Assembly (NCBI GenBank): GCA_022225965.2
Contig: JAKJXP020000084.1
Location: 62,001 to 126,000 of the forward strand
Length of the DNA: 64,000 bases
From: Diatrype stigma
Taxonomy: Eukaryota; Ascomycota; Sordariomycetes; Xylariales; Diatrypaceae
Direction: 5' to 3'
Made by a program: the position numbers and the translations under genes
Shown here: one piece after another, positions 1 through 11,256 of the stretch
Layout of the letters: each line of letters starts with the position of its first letter
How positions within the stretch are numbered: position 1 is the stretch's first letter
The notes under the pieces: model-generated
Databases searched by the model: none
What the model saw: the letters and a program-made list of their open reading frames with translations, nothing else
What the model was told of the DNA's origin: nothing

Positions 1-3000
1 TTTTGGCTTGCAAGACAAGATCGTTCGTGTGCATTACGACCCTATCGACCTGCTGGAGATCATCGTTCCGCGCGCCAGGATTGCATGGAAAGTCGAGCAT
101 GATCTGAATATGAAGAACGACATCTTCACCCAGTCGCAGGACCGATGGAATCGTTTTACCTCGTCCGTCCGAGCCCGGCTGAAGACCATTAAACTCGAGA
201 ATATTCTCCCTGACAAGGCTGAGGGGTGCAAGGCGGAAATGGATCGACTAAGCAAAAAGATTCAAGAAGAGTACTCGCTACTTATTCGAAAGCTGCAGGA
301 TGCGTACATGAACTCCAAATATTACGAGGTCATTCCGCTGAACGTCGTCCTGCGCGAGATGCTCGAAAAGGTCACCGAATGGGACGCAGCTTTTGCGCAA
401 TTCGAAGCGGACTTCTTGCCTTCCGACAAGGATATTAGGAAATTGACAATGTTGCATTTACGCAAGATGTTTACAGACGAATCAAAAGAATCACTTGCCA
501 GCAACGAACCCATAGCCGAGTTGCCAGAGGGTACCGAAAAGACGGCGCTATCTGAAAATACAGAAACCGAATCACAGTTTCCTTCACAGCCGACCGAAGG
601 TAGCCTTGATATTCTACAGTCGGGCGATAATACAAACCCGCCTTCAGAGGAAACCTCTCAAGAACAAACGCAAACTCCCATGACGACTGAGTCCCTAGGG
701 CGGATGGACCCCTTGGATTTAGCAACGCCGATGTCCCCTACGCTGAGCAAGTCAAGCGTGAATCAGGCACAGGTTCCCATGATCCCTCCAGAGCTGCCGG
801 AACTTACAGAAGCTCCTCAGGAGTCGCTCGCGAGCCCACCGCCATCCCCTGAAGTGCCACGTGTGTCTAGTCCCCCAGCCTCGGTGACAGATCAAATAGA
901 GCAGCTCCGACGTCGCCAGCAATCGGTCGTTCTTGAAGAAGCTAGATCGTCTAATGCTGGCGGAAAGAGGACACAGAATCCGCCACCGATTGTCGAGCCT
1001 AGGAATACTCCAGAACGCGGTACATCCCGTAGGGCGGGATTGAACGTTTCACCTCCTATGGTTCGCGCAGTCACACAACCAGTGAACTCTATGCCATCCT
1101 TGCCTCGCATGCATTCTGCGACAGGAAAAAGGTTCCTTGGGATTACTAAGGATAAAGACCGATTGACGCCGACCGAGGGGGCTTCAGGTTTGGACATGCG
1201 TAAGACGCCAACTAATGAGTCGGTCAAAGGAGATAAGAAACTCTTCGGCCTCCGATCTAGTAGAAAGGGAAATTCATCGTCCATTCCACGTTTTGTGGGC
1301 AAGAAGGATTCTTCAAGGGTATCTACGATCCGCCGCCACTTCGAGCAGCTGAGTCGAGAATTTGAAAAAGAGCGTGAAAAGGATCGAAAGAAACGCGCAT
1401 CGCAAATGTCTCACTCTAGGCCGTTCCTCCAGCATTCTACGACCAAGGCGATAGTTGAAGTATATGAAGATGTGGATGAAGCTGTGCAAGAACCGGGCTC
1501 GACCGAAGATGATCAGCCGACAGAGGAGAAAGCACCGGACGAGCCTAGAACCGATGCCGACCTTGCTATTGCCTCTGCGGTTCCTGAATGGCAAGCCCAA
1601 CCTTCTCAAGAGACGACGCAAAGTTCAGATCCTCCAACCGAGGGCATCGTTCGCGTGAACGATACAGCCATTGAAGCTGAGACGGATGATCTGACACTGA
1701 ATACTGCTAGTCATGTACCTACGGATGACGAACAAGGGGAAAGTGACGGCGAACAGTCAATACTTGAAGGCACCACACTTGAAGAAATCGCCGAGTCACT
1801 TGACTCGAGTGCGGAAATTCCATTGGAGCTGCCGAAACATGACAAGATGAACTTTATGAAAGTACTCACCAACTTTTGGAATGAGCGCTCCGCTAGTGAT
1901 TGGCCTCCGTTGGACTATCCAGTCAATATTACGGATCACATCTTTGTCGACTCGGATATCATTGTGCGAGAAGACGAGCCCAGCTCTCTGATTGCGTTTG
2001 CTCTGAGCTCTGAAGACTATAAGCAGAAGCGACAAAGATTCCATCGTAGGAAACGTGGCGAAGATGGAGAACCCGTGTCAGATCCTGACGATGATGCCCC
2101 CCTGGAAATGTCTCCGGACACGGAAGGAGTCATAAGTGAAGACCGCCTCGAAACGAGCCTCCTACACACGACGAGCAGTCATTACAAATATCAATTCACG
2201 GAAGGATCTGCTAAAATGCTTGTCAAAATCTTCTATGCTGAGCAGTTTGACGCCCTGCGGCGCAAATGTGGCGTAGAAGACCGTATTGTTGAGTCGCTCT
2301 CTCGCTGTCTTAAGTGGGATTCGAAGGGAGGGAAGACCAAGTCAGTTTTCTTGAAAACACAGGACGACCGTCTTATTATGAAGGTTTGTGGAGCACCCTC
2401 GTTTTCGTGCTCTGTTGTTTGTGATTGCTAACACATTGAACCAGTCCCTCTCCCAGGTTGAGACCAGCGCGTTCCTTAAGTTTGCACCGGCCTACTTCAA
2501 CATCATGGCGATGACGCTCTTCCACGACCTCCCCAGCGTGATCGCCAAGATGCTGGGGTTCTTCCAGGTGGTGATCAAGAACCCGGTGACGAGCACGGAG
2601 ATCAAGCTGGACCTGCTGATTATGGAGAACCTATTCTACGACCGGGCGCCGACGCGGATCTTCGACCTGAAGGGGTCGATGCGGAACCGCAAGATCCAGT
2701 CGACGGGCGAGCAGAACGAGGTGCTCCTGGACGAGAACATGGTCGAGTACATCTACGAGTCCCCGCTGTTCGCGCGCGAGCACGCCAAGAAGCTGCTGCG
2801 CGCCAGCGTCTGGAACGACACGCTGTTCCTGGCGCGCCAGAACGTCATGGACTACAGTCTGATGATCGCCGTCGACGAGGCCCGCAAGGAGATCGTCGTC
2901 GGCATCATCGACTGCATCCGCACCTACACCTGGGACAAGAAGCTCGAGTCCTGGATCAAGGACCGCGGCTTCGCCGGCGGCAACCGCAACCGCCCTACCG

Positions 3001-3234
3001 TCACGAGCCCCAAGGAGTACAAGTCGCGCTTCCGTGAGGCTATGGCGAGGTACGTGCTGTCTATCTAGTCTCGCACCTCCTCTCACTAACCCGTTTACTC
3101 TCGTGTGCAGGTATATCCTCCAGGCGCCGAATTGTTGGCACCAGTTCGGGGCCCCGGTAGCCCCGTCTCGAGCCCGATATGAGCCCAGCATCGCGGGTGA
3201 CGAAACCACCGTCGCCGAGGCCAGTCTCGGCTGA
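1..3234 (+). CDS. FAB1: 1-phosphatidylinositol-3-phosphate 5-kinase FAB1, 3' part
   Basis: This is the C-terminal ~1035 residues of Fab1/PIKfyve, which makes PI(3,5)P2 from PI3P on the vacuole/endosome membrane and controls vacuole size and acidification. The frame is open to the left edge, so the FYVE and CCT regions lie outside the window. Exons end at 2383 and 3049; introns are 2384-2444 and 3050-3110 (GT..AG); the stop is at 3232-3234. The first ~150 residues are the conserved region before the kinase. A long Ser/Pro/Glu-rich linker follows. The PIPK kinase starts near the end of the first exon (VFLKT, DRLIMK) and continues through MDYSL and the activation region IIDCIRTYTWDKKLE. The kinase exons use almost only G/C third positions, unlike the linker exon. 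Identity is very secure. Confidence 0.95.
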
Positions 3235-4244
3235 ACGTGAGGATGAATTAGGCCGTGATGTGCCTTTTCCTTTCGGTGAATGTCAATAGTAAATCACAGG
3301 GCATTGGGCATTATGTTATCATGCTTGTTTTGAGGGGTTCATCAGATCGTTTCTCCCATAGTGGTAGCGTGCATACATTATTTTGGGGCATTTTACTTGA
3401 GAACGAGGGCGAGGGTGAGGGTGAGAGTGAGAAAAGGCATGGCATATATTTTGCATGGTTGTTTATGAGGCCGTACTTAACTCGACTTGCTTTGCTTATC
3501 TGGACCAACCCTAGATTGATTACTTCGTTGGTTGTTCTGACGGTGAGAAGGAAGCAAGGTGGTTTCGGTTCGCTTTTGGTTTGTTGGAAGACATGGCATG
3601 ACAGGACAGGACAACACAGATACCCACGCCGTAATTAGCATGTATGACATGAATGAACGATACCTTAATAGCTTTTCTATACGAGCTTGCGATGTGTCAC
3701 TGTTATGCGAGAAGTCTCTCGGTATATATAGTGGAAGGTCACTAGGTACCAGGAGTGTGGAATCTGTGGATCAAGTACCTGTGACAGCTGCTGTGGGCCC
3801 CTTCTGTTCTATTAGTCGACCACCGCAGCTTGCTAAGTTTAGCACCAAGAATCCACTAAAAACCCGGTGGTGCCCAATTTTCAACCACCTGTGACGTGCC
3901 GGTAACTCACTTCCAGTTACCTCTAAACACCTGCACTGCAGCTCCAAGTAAAGCATTTCAGCTTTTCAGCTAAACATCCGCAATCACATGTGCATCGAAC
4001 TTGAAGCCCACCAAGACAAAAGGCAGAAGGACTGAATGCAGAAAGACTAAATGCAAACCTTCACCGTAGCCACACCCGGATCCTCGGGAAATAGACAATC
4101 TCCTCTTCTTCTGACGCTTAGGCTTAGGAGGGGTATTCCGTAGTCACACTTGGTTACTTATTACTTTCTTTAACTTCCCCGGCGAGCTGCGTGAGGGGGC
4201 ACAGGCAGCAAGCACGGCGGTCAGCTAGCTACTAGGTAGTAGCT
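3235..4244. other. Intergenic FAB1-MDM12
   Basis: About 1 kb between two tandem genes. It must hold the FAB1 3' UTR and the MDM12 promoter. A GAGGGC/GAGGGT-type short repeat lies near 3403-3432. I see no further gene. Confidence 0.6.
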
Positions 4245-6449
4245 ATGTCCATCGAGCTGAACTGGGAGACGCTGACGGGCGGGCCCGACGGCTCCGCCCT
4301 CGCCGAGTCCATCCGCGACTTCATACACGCCAAGTTCCAGACCGTGCCGCTGCCGCGCTTCATCAAGTCGGTCCGCGTCCACGAGTTCGCCTTCGGTGCC
4401 ATCCCGCCTGACGTCGTCCTTAAGGACATATGCGACCCGCTTCCCGATTTCTACGAGCAGGATGACGGCGATGAGGACGATGATGATGACGACGAGGATG
4501 AGGATGGGGATGGGGATGGTCATGGGTCAGCGGATGGGGAGGGAGGAAGTCGGGGAGAGAGTGATGATGCCAACGCCCACGCCAGCGCAGGTGCAGGCTC
4601 CGGTGCTGGGTACGGCGCCGCCGAGGAGTTCATCCCGGATTCTATCAGGGCAGCCGAGCGGCGCCGACGGGCCGAGCAGAGCAGGAGGTTCGGCGTTGGC
4701 GGGAGTGCACCATCTACTACTAAGACTACTACCAATAACACATCATCTCCCAGATCCAAGTACTCCCACCACTCTCACCACCACAATTCCCACCACTACG
4801 GAGGAGCTGGCGCCGTACCGCCGCCGAACATGACCGGCACGGAATTCCCGTTCCCGCCACAGCCGCACATCCACGCGGCGGGTCTGCGGAGCGGGCTCGC
4901 GACGCCGGCCGAGTTCGGCAGCGCGCCCTTCATCGGGCTAGCGTCGGCCTCGGCATCGGCGGCCGCGGCGGCCGTGACACCCGGGGTACCCGGCGGCACC
5001 TCCAACATGCACTACCTGCAGCTGCAGTCGAAGCTGGTGGGACCGGGGCCGGGGGGCTGGTCCGGCGCGCAAACGCCGCTCGCGGCCATGGCCGGCGGCG
5101 CACAACACCACCTCAGCGGGTGGCTCGACGCCGGGCATCACCTCAACCATCCCCATAACAACTATCACAATCAACCTCATAATGTCCATCACCTCAGAAA
5201 TAATAGTTACAACAACAACAACGGCTACAACAGCAACTACAATAGCTCTAACGACCGTCGCCGGAACCACAATCACGGCCAGCCCCAGAATCAGAACCAG
5301 AACCTACACCCGTCGTGGCCGCCTCCGAAACCCCGGGGCGGCAACACCACCACGACGGCGGGCCAGCACGGAGGAGGCGGAAGGGGGGTTCATAACAGGG
5401 ACTCGTCACAGGGCTCCCTCTCCGGCGCCGACTTCCCCGCCTCGACCTCGCCGTCCTCCCTCGCGCCGCCGGGACAACCACCACATGGCTACCCACCCCT
5501 TCGGGAGAAGCACAGCGTCTCGACACTAGCGCCGACATCGACCAGCGCGTCACGGCCGCCGACTCGGGACAGGGCAAGCGGCCCCCTTCTGGGGATGGCA
5601 GGATCGAAGGCGGCGATCGACGCGAATGCGGCGGCCGCCGCCGCCGCTAGCGCGGAGCGAACCAAGAACCGGTCCAGGGCCAAGGCCAACAACACCACCA
5701 CCCGGGGGGGCGGCCGACGGGGGGAGGAGGAGTACTACTACGTGGAGGGCGAGGAGGAGTACCGAGAGGGAGAGGAGGAGGAGGAAGAAGAAGAACCGCC
5801 GCGGCGGTACCGCGAGCCGCGGCCCGAGGACCTGCAGGCGGTGTTCCGGATCCGGTACGCGGGCGACGTGCGGCTGATGCTGACGGCGGAGATCCTGCTC
5901 GACTACCCGATGCCCAGCTTCGTCGGCATCCCCGTCAAGCTCAACATCACGGGCCTGACCTTTGACGGCGTCGGCGTCGTCGCCTACATCCGCAAGCGCG
6001 TGCACTTCTGCTTCCTCAGCCCCGAGGACGCCGTCACGGCCCTGGGGGGCGTGGATGGCGATAGCGATGATGATGATGATGATGGTGGGGATGGTGGGGG
6101 TGGGGGCGGGGGTAGGGATGGGGATCGGGGACGTACGAGGCGCCGCCGCGGGGATCAGCATGGTGATGATGCTGGTCATGGTGGTAACAGTAACAATAAC
6201 AATAACAACAAGGGGGCAGGCGGAAAGGGGGCAGCAGCCGAGACGCCGCGGGCGAAGAAGGAGACGAAGAAGGGCCGCATGGGCGGGCTGCTCCAGGAGA
6301 TCCGGGTCGAGAGCGAGATCGGGCAGCGGGAGGGCTCGAAGCAGAGCCTGAAGAACGTCGGCAAGGTCGAGCGCTTCGTCCTCGAGCAGGTCCGCCGCAT
6401 CTTCGAGGAGGAGTTCGTTTATCCGAGCTTCTGGACGTTCTTGGTCTGA
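4245..6449 (+). CDS. MDM12: ERMES subunit MDM12 (SMP domain lipid-transfer protein)
   Basis: Mdm12 links ER and mitochondria in the ERMES complex (Mmm1-Mdm10-Mdm12-Mdm34) and carries phospholipids through its SMP domain. The single exon begins MSIELNWETLTGG, the typical family start. Residues 1-73 form the first SMP part (FIKSVRVHEFAFG, PPDVVLKDICDPLPDFY). Residues ~524-595 hold the second conserved part (VFRIRYAGDVRLML, GIPVKLNITG, HFCFLSPEDA). Residues ~677-734 give the closing block (LLQEIRVESEIG, VERFVLEQVRRIFEEEFVYPSFWTFLV-type end). Between them lie poly-Asp, His/Asn-rich, poly-Ala and Glu-rich stretches, so the protein is 734 aa where most filamentous-fungal Mdm12 proteins are roughly 430-460. 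No frame break is seen, so it is probably functional with disordered inserts. Confidence 0.94.
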   Translation: MSIELNWETLTGGPDGSALAESIRDFIHAKFQTVPLPRFIKSVRVHEFAFGAIPPDVVLKDICDPLPDFYEQDDGDEDDDDDDEDEDGDGDGHGSADGEGGSRGESDDANAHASAGAGSGAGYGAAEEFIPDSIRAAERRRRAEQSRRFGVGGSAPSTTKTTTNNTSSPRSKYSHHSHHHNSHHYGGAGAVPPPNMTGTEFPFPPQPHIHAAGLRSGLATPAEFGSAPFIGLASASASAAAAAVTPGVPGGTSNMHYLQLQSKLVGPGPGGWSGAQTPLAAMAGGAQHHLSGWLDAGHHLNHPHNNYHNQPHNVHHLRNNSYNNNNGYNSNYNSSNDRRRNHNHGQPQNQNQNLHPSWPPPKPRGGNTTTTAGQHGGGGRGVHNRDSSQGSLSGADFPASTSPSSLAPPGQPPHGYPPLREKHSVSTLAPTSTSASRPPTRDRASGPLLGMAGSKAAIDANAAAAAAASAERTKNRSRAKANNTTTRGGGRRGEEEYYYVEGEEEYREGEEEEEEEEPPRRYREPRPEDLQAVFRIRYAGDVRLMLTAEILLDYPMPSFVGIPVKLNITGLTFDGVGVVAYIRKRVHFCFLSPEDAVTALGGVDGDSDDDDDDGGDGGGGGGGRDGDRGRTRRRRGDQHGDDAGHGGNSNNNNNNKGAGGKGAAAETPRAKKETKKGRMGGLLQEIRVESEIGQREGSKQSLKNVGKVERFVLEQVRRIFEEEFVYPSFWTFLV

Positions 6450-7811
6450 TGCGATGTGATGTGTTTTACCTCATTAAACTAGTTGAACGATGAATGTTTA
6501 TGAGTTGAGGAGATGAAATGTGTGTGTATATGTGTATTTTGGATGCCGCTACGTACTAAGTCTACTAGGTCGGCAACAGGGTTGAGGTTGAGGTTAAGGT
6601 TGGGATTGGGGCGGTAGACGGATGGATCATCACCATTATATGGAATGTATATGCCTATATGTATCTGTGCATGGAAGCATACCATCCTGGTTATGTCGGG
6701 TCATTCTATCTGTAGTTTGGAGACCCGATTGTTGACAGCTTGCCATGTTACTGCCCGATTCAATGGCCGTTCTTAGTCCACCCTGTTTCTTGCTATGCCG
6801 TACTCTTCCCCCTTTATTCCTGACTCGCTAAACCTGGTGCACTCTCTTAGATTCCTTACAATTCTTGATATTCAACTTTAGTCAATTAACGAGAGTACGT
6901 TTTATGCCCTTACTGTTATCCATTCCTTGTATGAAGCAATATGCTAACAATGAATCCAAACCGCGGAAATGAGAATCTGTTTTCACCCCGGGTCATCGCT
7001 CTTGCTAACTACAATGGATAATGCACACGCCTACTATTCAAGACTTGCCCCAATCAGGTTTCCGCTCTTGGTATTGATACGAAATTAAAGTCGACCGAGT
7101 CCGAGATACAGGGTGGACCAGTTTTCCCGGGAGTTGTCTATATAAAGGAGGGCTAGGTCCCCAGGACCTATCCACCAGCTGCAGCTTACCAGGCTTTATA
7201 CGACACACTCTCTTGCCCCTGAACATATTCCTGCATCCGCTTTCAAAATCTACAGCTTTTCTGGATAAATATCTCGTTCCAGATGGTCGGTATTGATAGA
7301 GCTACATCGCCAACTTCATAACATCATGGCTCGAGGCCAGCGGGCTTCTTGGGAACTACATCAACACGGCGAAATATGTATTTGACGCTTCAGGAAGGCT
7401 AGGGCCCAGAAATAACACTAAGACCACAATCATGCGATGTGCCTAACCCTAGGACTTGGTAAGGAAAATGTAGTATATACTCATTCGGCGTGTACAATAA
7501 TAACGCACCCCTTTATTTATCGGTGCCATGAAACATATACCCCCTTAGTATATAAAACAAGTACGTCAACTTCCTTAACCCTGAGTTCATTGACATAATG
7601 CTGTATCAAATATACCATGCTGTTCATTGATTACAGCCCACCGCCCCCTGGGACGCTTCACTGTTCATGTGAATATAACGACAATCTCGTAACTTGGACT
7701 TAACCATAGGTATTCACAACTTGATCATTCTTGAACACAACGTCTTACAATTTGCCTTGAACTCACCCGAAGTCCTTACCCTATTGGTAGCGGTCACCAG
7801 CACAAGTCCAT
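6450..7811. other. Intergenic, no gene recognised
   Basis: About 1.4 kb. A G/T-rich degenerate hexamer stretch (GTTGAG/GTTAAG/GTTGGG) occupies about 6578-6612. A TATATAAA box is seen at 7140-7147, but no convincing ORF follows it. Confidence 0.5.
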
Positions 7812-7899
7812 ATGAGTGAACAATACGGTCCTATCGGTCACCTCATTATTAACCTTGTCCTTGAGACAGGCTCCGCGTCAGCACCTTCCCCGACAGTGG

Positions 7900-8475
7900 C
7901 GCCCCAGCAGCCCCTTTCCGGCACCCCTATTCCGGTAGTCCCACTCCCGCCGCACTGCTCCCGCCTCACGGTACCCGCAGCACCGCACCCGCCTCACGGC
8001 ACCCGTAGCACCACACCCGCCTTGCGGTACCAACAGCACCGCACCCGCCTTACGGAGCCAACAGCACCGCACCCGCCTCACGGAACCAACAGCACCGCAC
8101 CCGCAGCACCGCACCCGCCTTGCGGTACCAATAGCACCGCACCCGCCTTACGGAACCAACAGCACCGCACCCGCCTTACGGAGCCAACAGCACCGCACCC
8201 GCCTCACGGAACCAACAGCACCGCACCCGCCTCACGGAACCAACAGCACCGCACCCGCAGCACCGCACCCGCAGCACCACTTCCGCCTCACCACTTCCGC
8301 AGCACCACTCCCGCAGCACCACTCCCGCAGCACCACTCCCGCAGCATCACTCCCGCAGCACCACTCCCGCAGCACCACTCCGGGAGCACTACCCCCGAGG
8401 CATCACCCTCAGGGCATCACCCTCAAGGCATCACCCTCAAGGCGTCACCCTCAAGGCGTCACCCCCGTTTCTAGG
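7900..8475. repeat. 14-bp minisatellite with 28-bp higher-order units
   Basis: The stretch is built on a 14-bp period. In the centre two diverged 14-mers, GCACCGCACCCGCC and TCACGGAACCAACA, alternate as a 28-bp unit. Towards the right the unit becomes CGCAGCACCACTCC and then CATCACCCTCAAGG, still 14 bp. A 220-codon open frame runs through it (7812-8474). Because 28 is not a multiple of three, the peptide repeats every 28 residues and passes through all three frames of the unit. This favours a non-coding array over a gene. Confidence 0.85.
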
Positions 8476-8834
8476 CACCATCTCCCCAACATCACCCCCC
8501 GAATATCACCTCGTGGGCACCTCTCCGGCACTATATCCGGGCACTGACCCCCGTAAACCACCTCCGCGGCACCACAAGCTTAGTGATGACCTTCTGGTTA
8601 CATCAGTGAACCTAGGAATTACCTACTACATTACTTTACTTCTAGTCACTGACAAATTTGGTCGGACTGCAAAATTCCTATTCAAGCAGAGGTAGCAACC
8701 AAGTTCAGAGTTTTCTCTCTTCTTCCCCCAACATCCCATCATCCGTTTCTATTCCTTGAACTTGATCAACATCCACGACTACCTTTCAACTCTCAATCTT
8801 CATATTCGAAACCATCATTTTCAAGTAAAGCAAG

Positions 8835-9164
8835 ATGTCGCAGCGAGACATGTATCCCGGCCACTTCGTACTGGTCAACGGCGTGGAAGGTTGGAAGTGC
8901 GACGTCGCCGGTTGTGACACAATCGTCGGGCCGAAGCCCGGCGACATCGCTTCGCACCGCAAGGTGCACCAAGCCCACTCGGCGTATTCGAGAGACGCCG
9001 AGAAGTTCTCCCAGCCTGTCCTTTGCACGGAGGACAGAGATGGGCAAGGTGTACCTTGCGGTGCATCGATGGACAGCAGGAACAACATGCTGTCCCATTA
9101 CCGACGACACCACGGACACAAGGGAAATAAGAACATCGTGTTCGAAAAATACCCCGGCATCTAG
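8835..9164 (+). CDS. Small C2H2-like zinc-finger protein
   Basis: A 109-aa protein with ATG in good context (CAAGATGTC). Two finger-like sets of ligands are visible: C22-x4-C27-x13-H41-x3-H45, near the classical C2H2 spacing, and a looser C64-x10-C75-x12-H88-x3-H92. Small fungal proteins with such fingers may bind nucleic acid or mediate protein contacts; I cannot name a family. The TAG stop is followed immediately by GTATGT, and a good branch point (GCTAAC) and CCAG lie at 9205-9224. A 60-nt intron in the 3' UTR (9165-9224) is therefore likely. After it comes a TACCGC repeat. The gene stands alone beside the minisatellite. Confidence 0.65.
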   Translation: MSQRDMYPGHFVLVNGVEGWKCDVAGCDTIVGPKPGDIASHRKVHQAHSAYSRDAEKFSQPVLCTEDRDGQGVPCGASMDSRNNMLSHYRRHHGHKGNKNIVFEKYPGI

Positions 9165-9224
9165 GTATGTAACCTAGCAATATGAAAAATTATACGTCAC
9201 GATCCGCTAACGAAAGATGTCCAG
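9165..9224 (+). other. Probable 3'-UTR intron
   Basis: GTATGT donor directly after the TAG stop, CTAAC branch point and CAG acceptor; 60 nt. The exon's last AG is part of the stop codon. Confidence 0.5.
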
Positions 9225-11256
9225 GCCATCATGTCGTCCAGGCCTCCCGCTGTCGCCGCTGTCGCCGCTGCCGCGAACATCTACCGCTACTGCTACCGCT
9301 ACCGCTACCGCTACCGTCCTCGTCCTCGTCTCGGCGTTTCACTACGACTACGAATAAAGAAACATGGCAACTCTAAGGGATGGGTCGATTGGTCTACTTT
9401 CGGAAGAGATGAACACTGAAGTTGGAAGGGGGAGTAATGGATCATAGGAGGCAGGAAGAAGAGGTACGAATAGGAAATTTGGCAGTTGGACTGCCCACGA
9501 ACATCATCACAAGAGCTCTCAGAAACGCCAGGCATTGATCAACTTCTTTCCTCGCGTTAGAAATGCAAACCTGAAGTTCCAGCACCCCCATAAATCGTTC
9601 CATAATTGCCAACGTGAAGCCTGACCCATGCCAGACTGATAATACATGACGTAATATTCAGCAGTAAATTCCGCCCTGGCCGCTGAGTCCACCGTAGCTT
9701 ATTGACCTCTCTGATCACTATCCTATCATGGACAGAAAACACTGGCATTGAATGACGAGTACCTCCGATAGACTCGGTCCAAACGCAACAATTTGCCGTT
9801 GAGGTAACAATGACATTGATCGGGTGTTCGAGAACTACAATATCGATGTACGTTGTACTTGATATAGCAGACTGGGCATGTACCTATGGAGCCCATTGCT
9901 ATCCCCGTATATTTTCCGGGCAAGTGCCCATATGACCTTCAAGAAAAGTACTCGAGCCGGGTGCCGCTGGGGTCTCTGATATGGCAAGAGACAATGATAA
10001 GGTATCGAATAACAAAGCACCAGGGCAATTACCTAGCTGAGACTGGCTGGCGAAGAATAACTACCTGCTACCTGGACTGGAACTTCATAACGAAATATCT
10101 GTCTAGCTGTAAACGCACAGATAACGGGAATGTTAAGGAAAGAGGAAAGTTCGATCATCTACATATATTGTAGGCCATAACGTCTTTGTACGTGGTCGAA
10201 AGACATCTCTGGTAGTACCCTCTGGTGAAAGGGCTATGGCGAAACTTGATAGTAGACAGTAGAAGCTACCAGAGAACTGTCTCTGGCCCGTTAAGATTCA
10301 CATAGGATTTTCCTAACGCCAGGTATGTTGTGACAAACTGGCGCAGTATCGCAAGGCTCGGAAATAAACATGGTTATTAGCTGCCCCTTAATCCCCGGTC
10401 CAACAAAGAGCTGTTAACAATGTACGCAACGTTTTGCGAAGATATCATTATCTACCTAGGTACCTAGACAGTACCGAGGAACTCAAGTATAGGTTACAAG
10501 GGAAAGAGCTGGATGAGTCATTCGCCACATTGATAATGGGCCCCTGCCAATTTGAATCAGAACCGGAGCTTGCTAAAGGGCATAACACCTTCTGGAGCAC
10601 TGTTTTGTATATATCGGGCAGATTAGGTGAATGTACCGTACCGGATATATCGTTTTCCCTTTGAGGAAAGCTCCGTTGTTACAGTGGTCAATTTTCTTGG
10701 CATTCGGCAATAGCCCCTGCGGTTTCTCCATCCCCTCCGGCAAGGCCCTTGAAAGAGACCCCCATACTCACCCAGCATACAAGATGATTACTGAACATCA
10801 TATCCCCATCAGCCAATGGCACCAGAGTTTGAATATTCATTATCATAACACCGAGGCGTTACTGACACAACGCCGAGGCCGGCTACTAATCATGAGCCCG
10901 AGGTCTGATCGATAGCGACGAATATCATCAAGCCCACCATATAACCGCCATGCAGCTGTGGATAATTAAGGGTGGTTCTACACTGGGTGGAAAATTCTTC
11001 GCGTTATCTACCTGGCCTGGCCCCTCAGGGACATGGAGTCATAGGCGGTATACCTTTCGTGACGACGAAGTGCCGAGGGGCTTTCGGCGATGTGGTAGAG
11101 GATTAGCAATCGCTAGGATATAGGACATCCTGAGATGAAGAATCGGAGTTAATAGAACAATAGACGCCCTTATAAGCCACTGATGGCAGCCGCTCCCCTA
11201 GTTTCTTTCATATGCAGCATTGCCATCTTCATCGCACTGCAAGCAAGAACGGCAGC
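9225..11256. other. Intergenic, no gene recognised
   Basis: About 2 kb. A (TACCGC)n microsatellite lies at about 9284-9320. The remaining open frames are short, without family signatures or splice logic that I could recognise. Confidence 0.5.

Noticed and set aside
5550..6179. Minus-strand 209-codon frame opposite MDM12
   Set aside because: A shadow of the acidic and Ala-rich inserts; no start context or family.
7812..8474. 220-codon open frame as a gene
   Set aside because: It lies almost wholly in a 14/28-bp minisatellite that is free of stops in the frame; codon phase drifts through the repeat, and no family or conserved start is seen.
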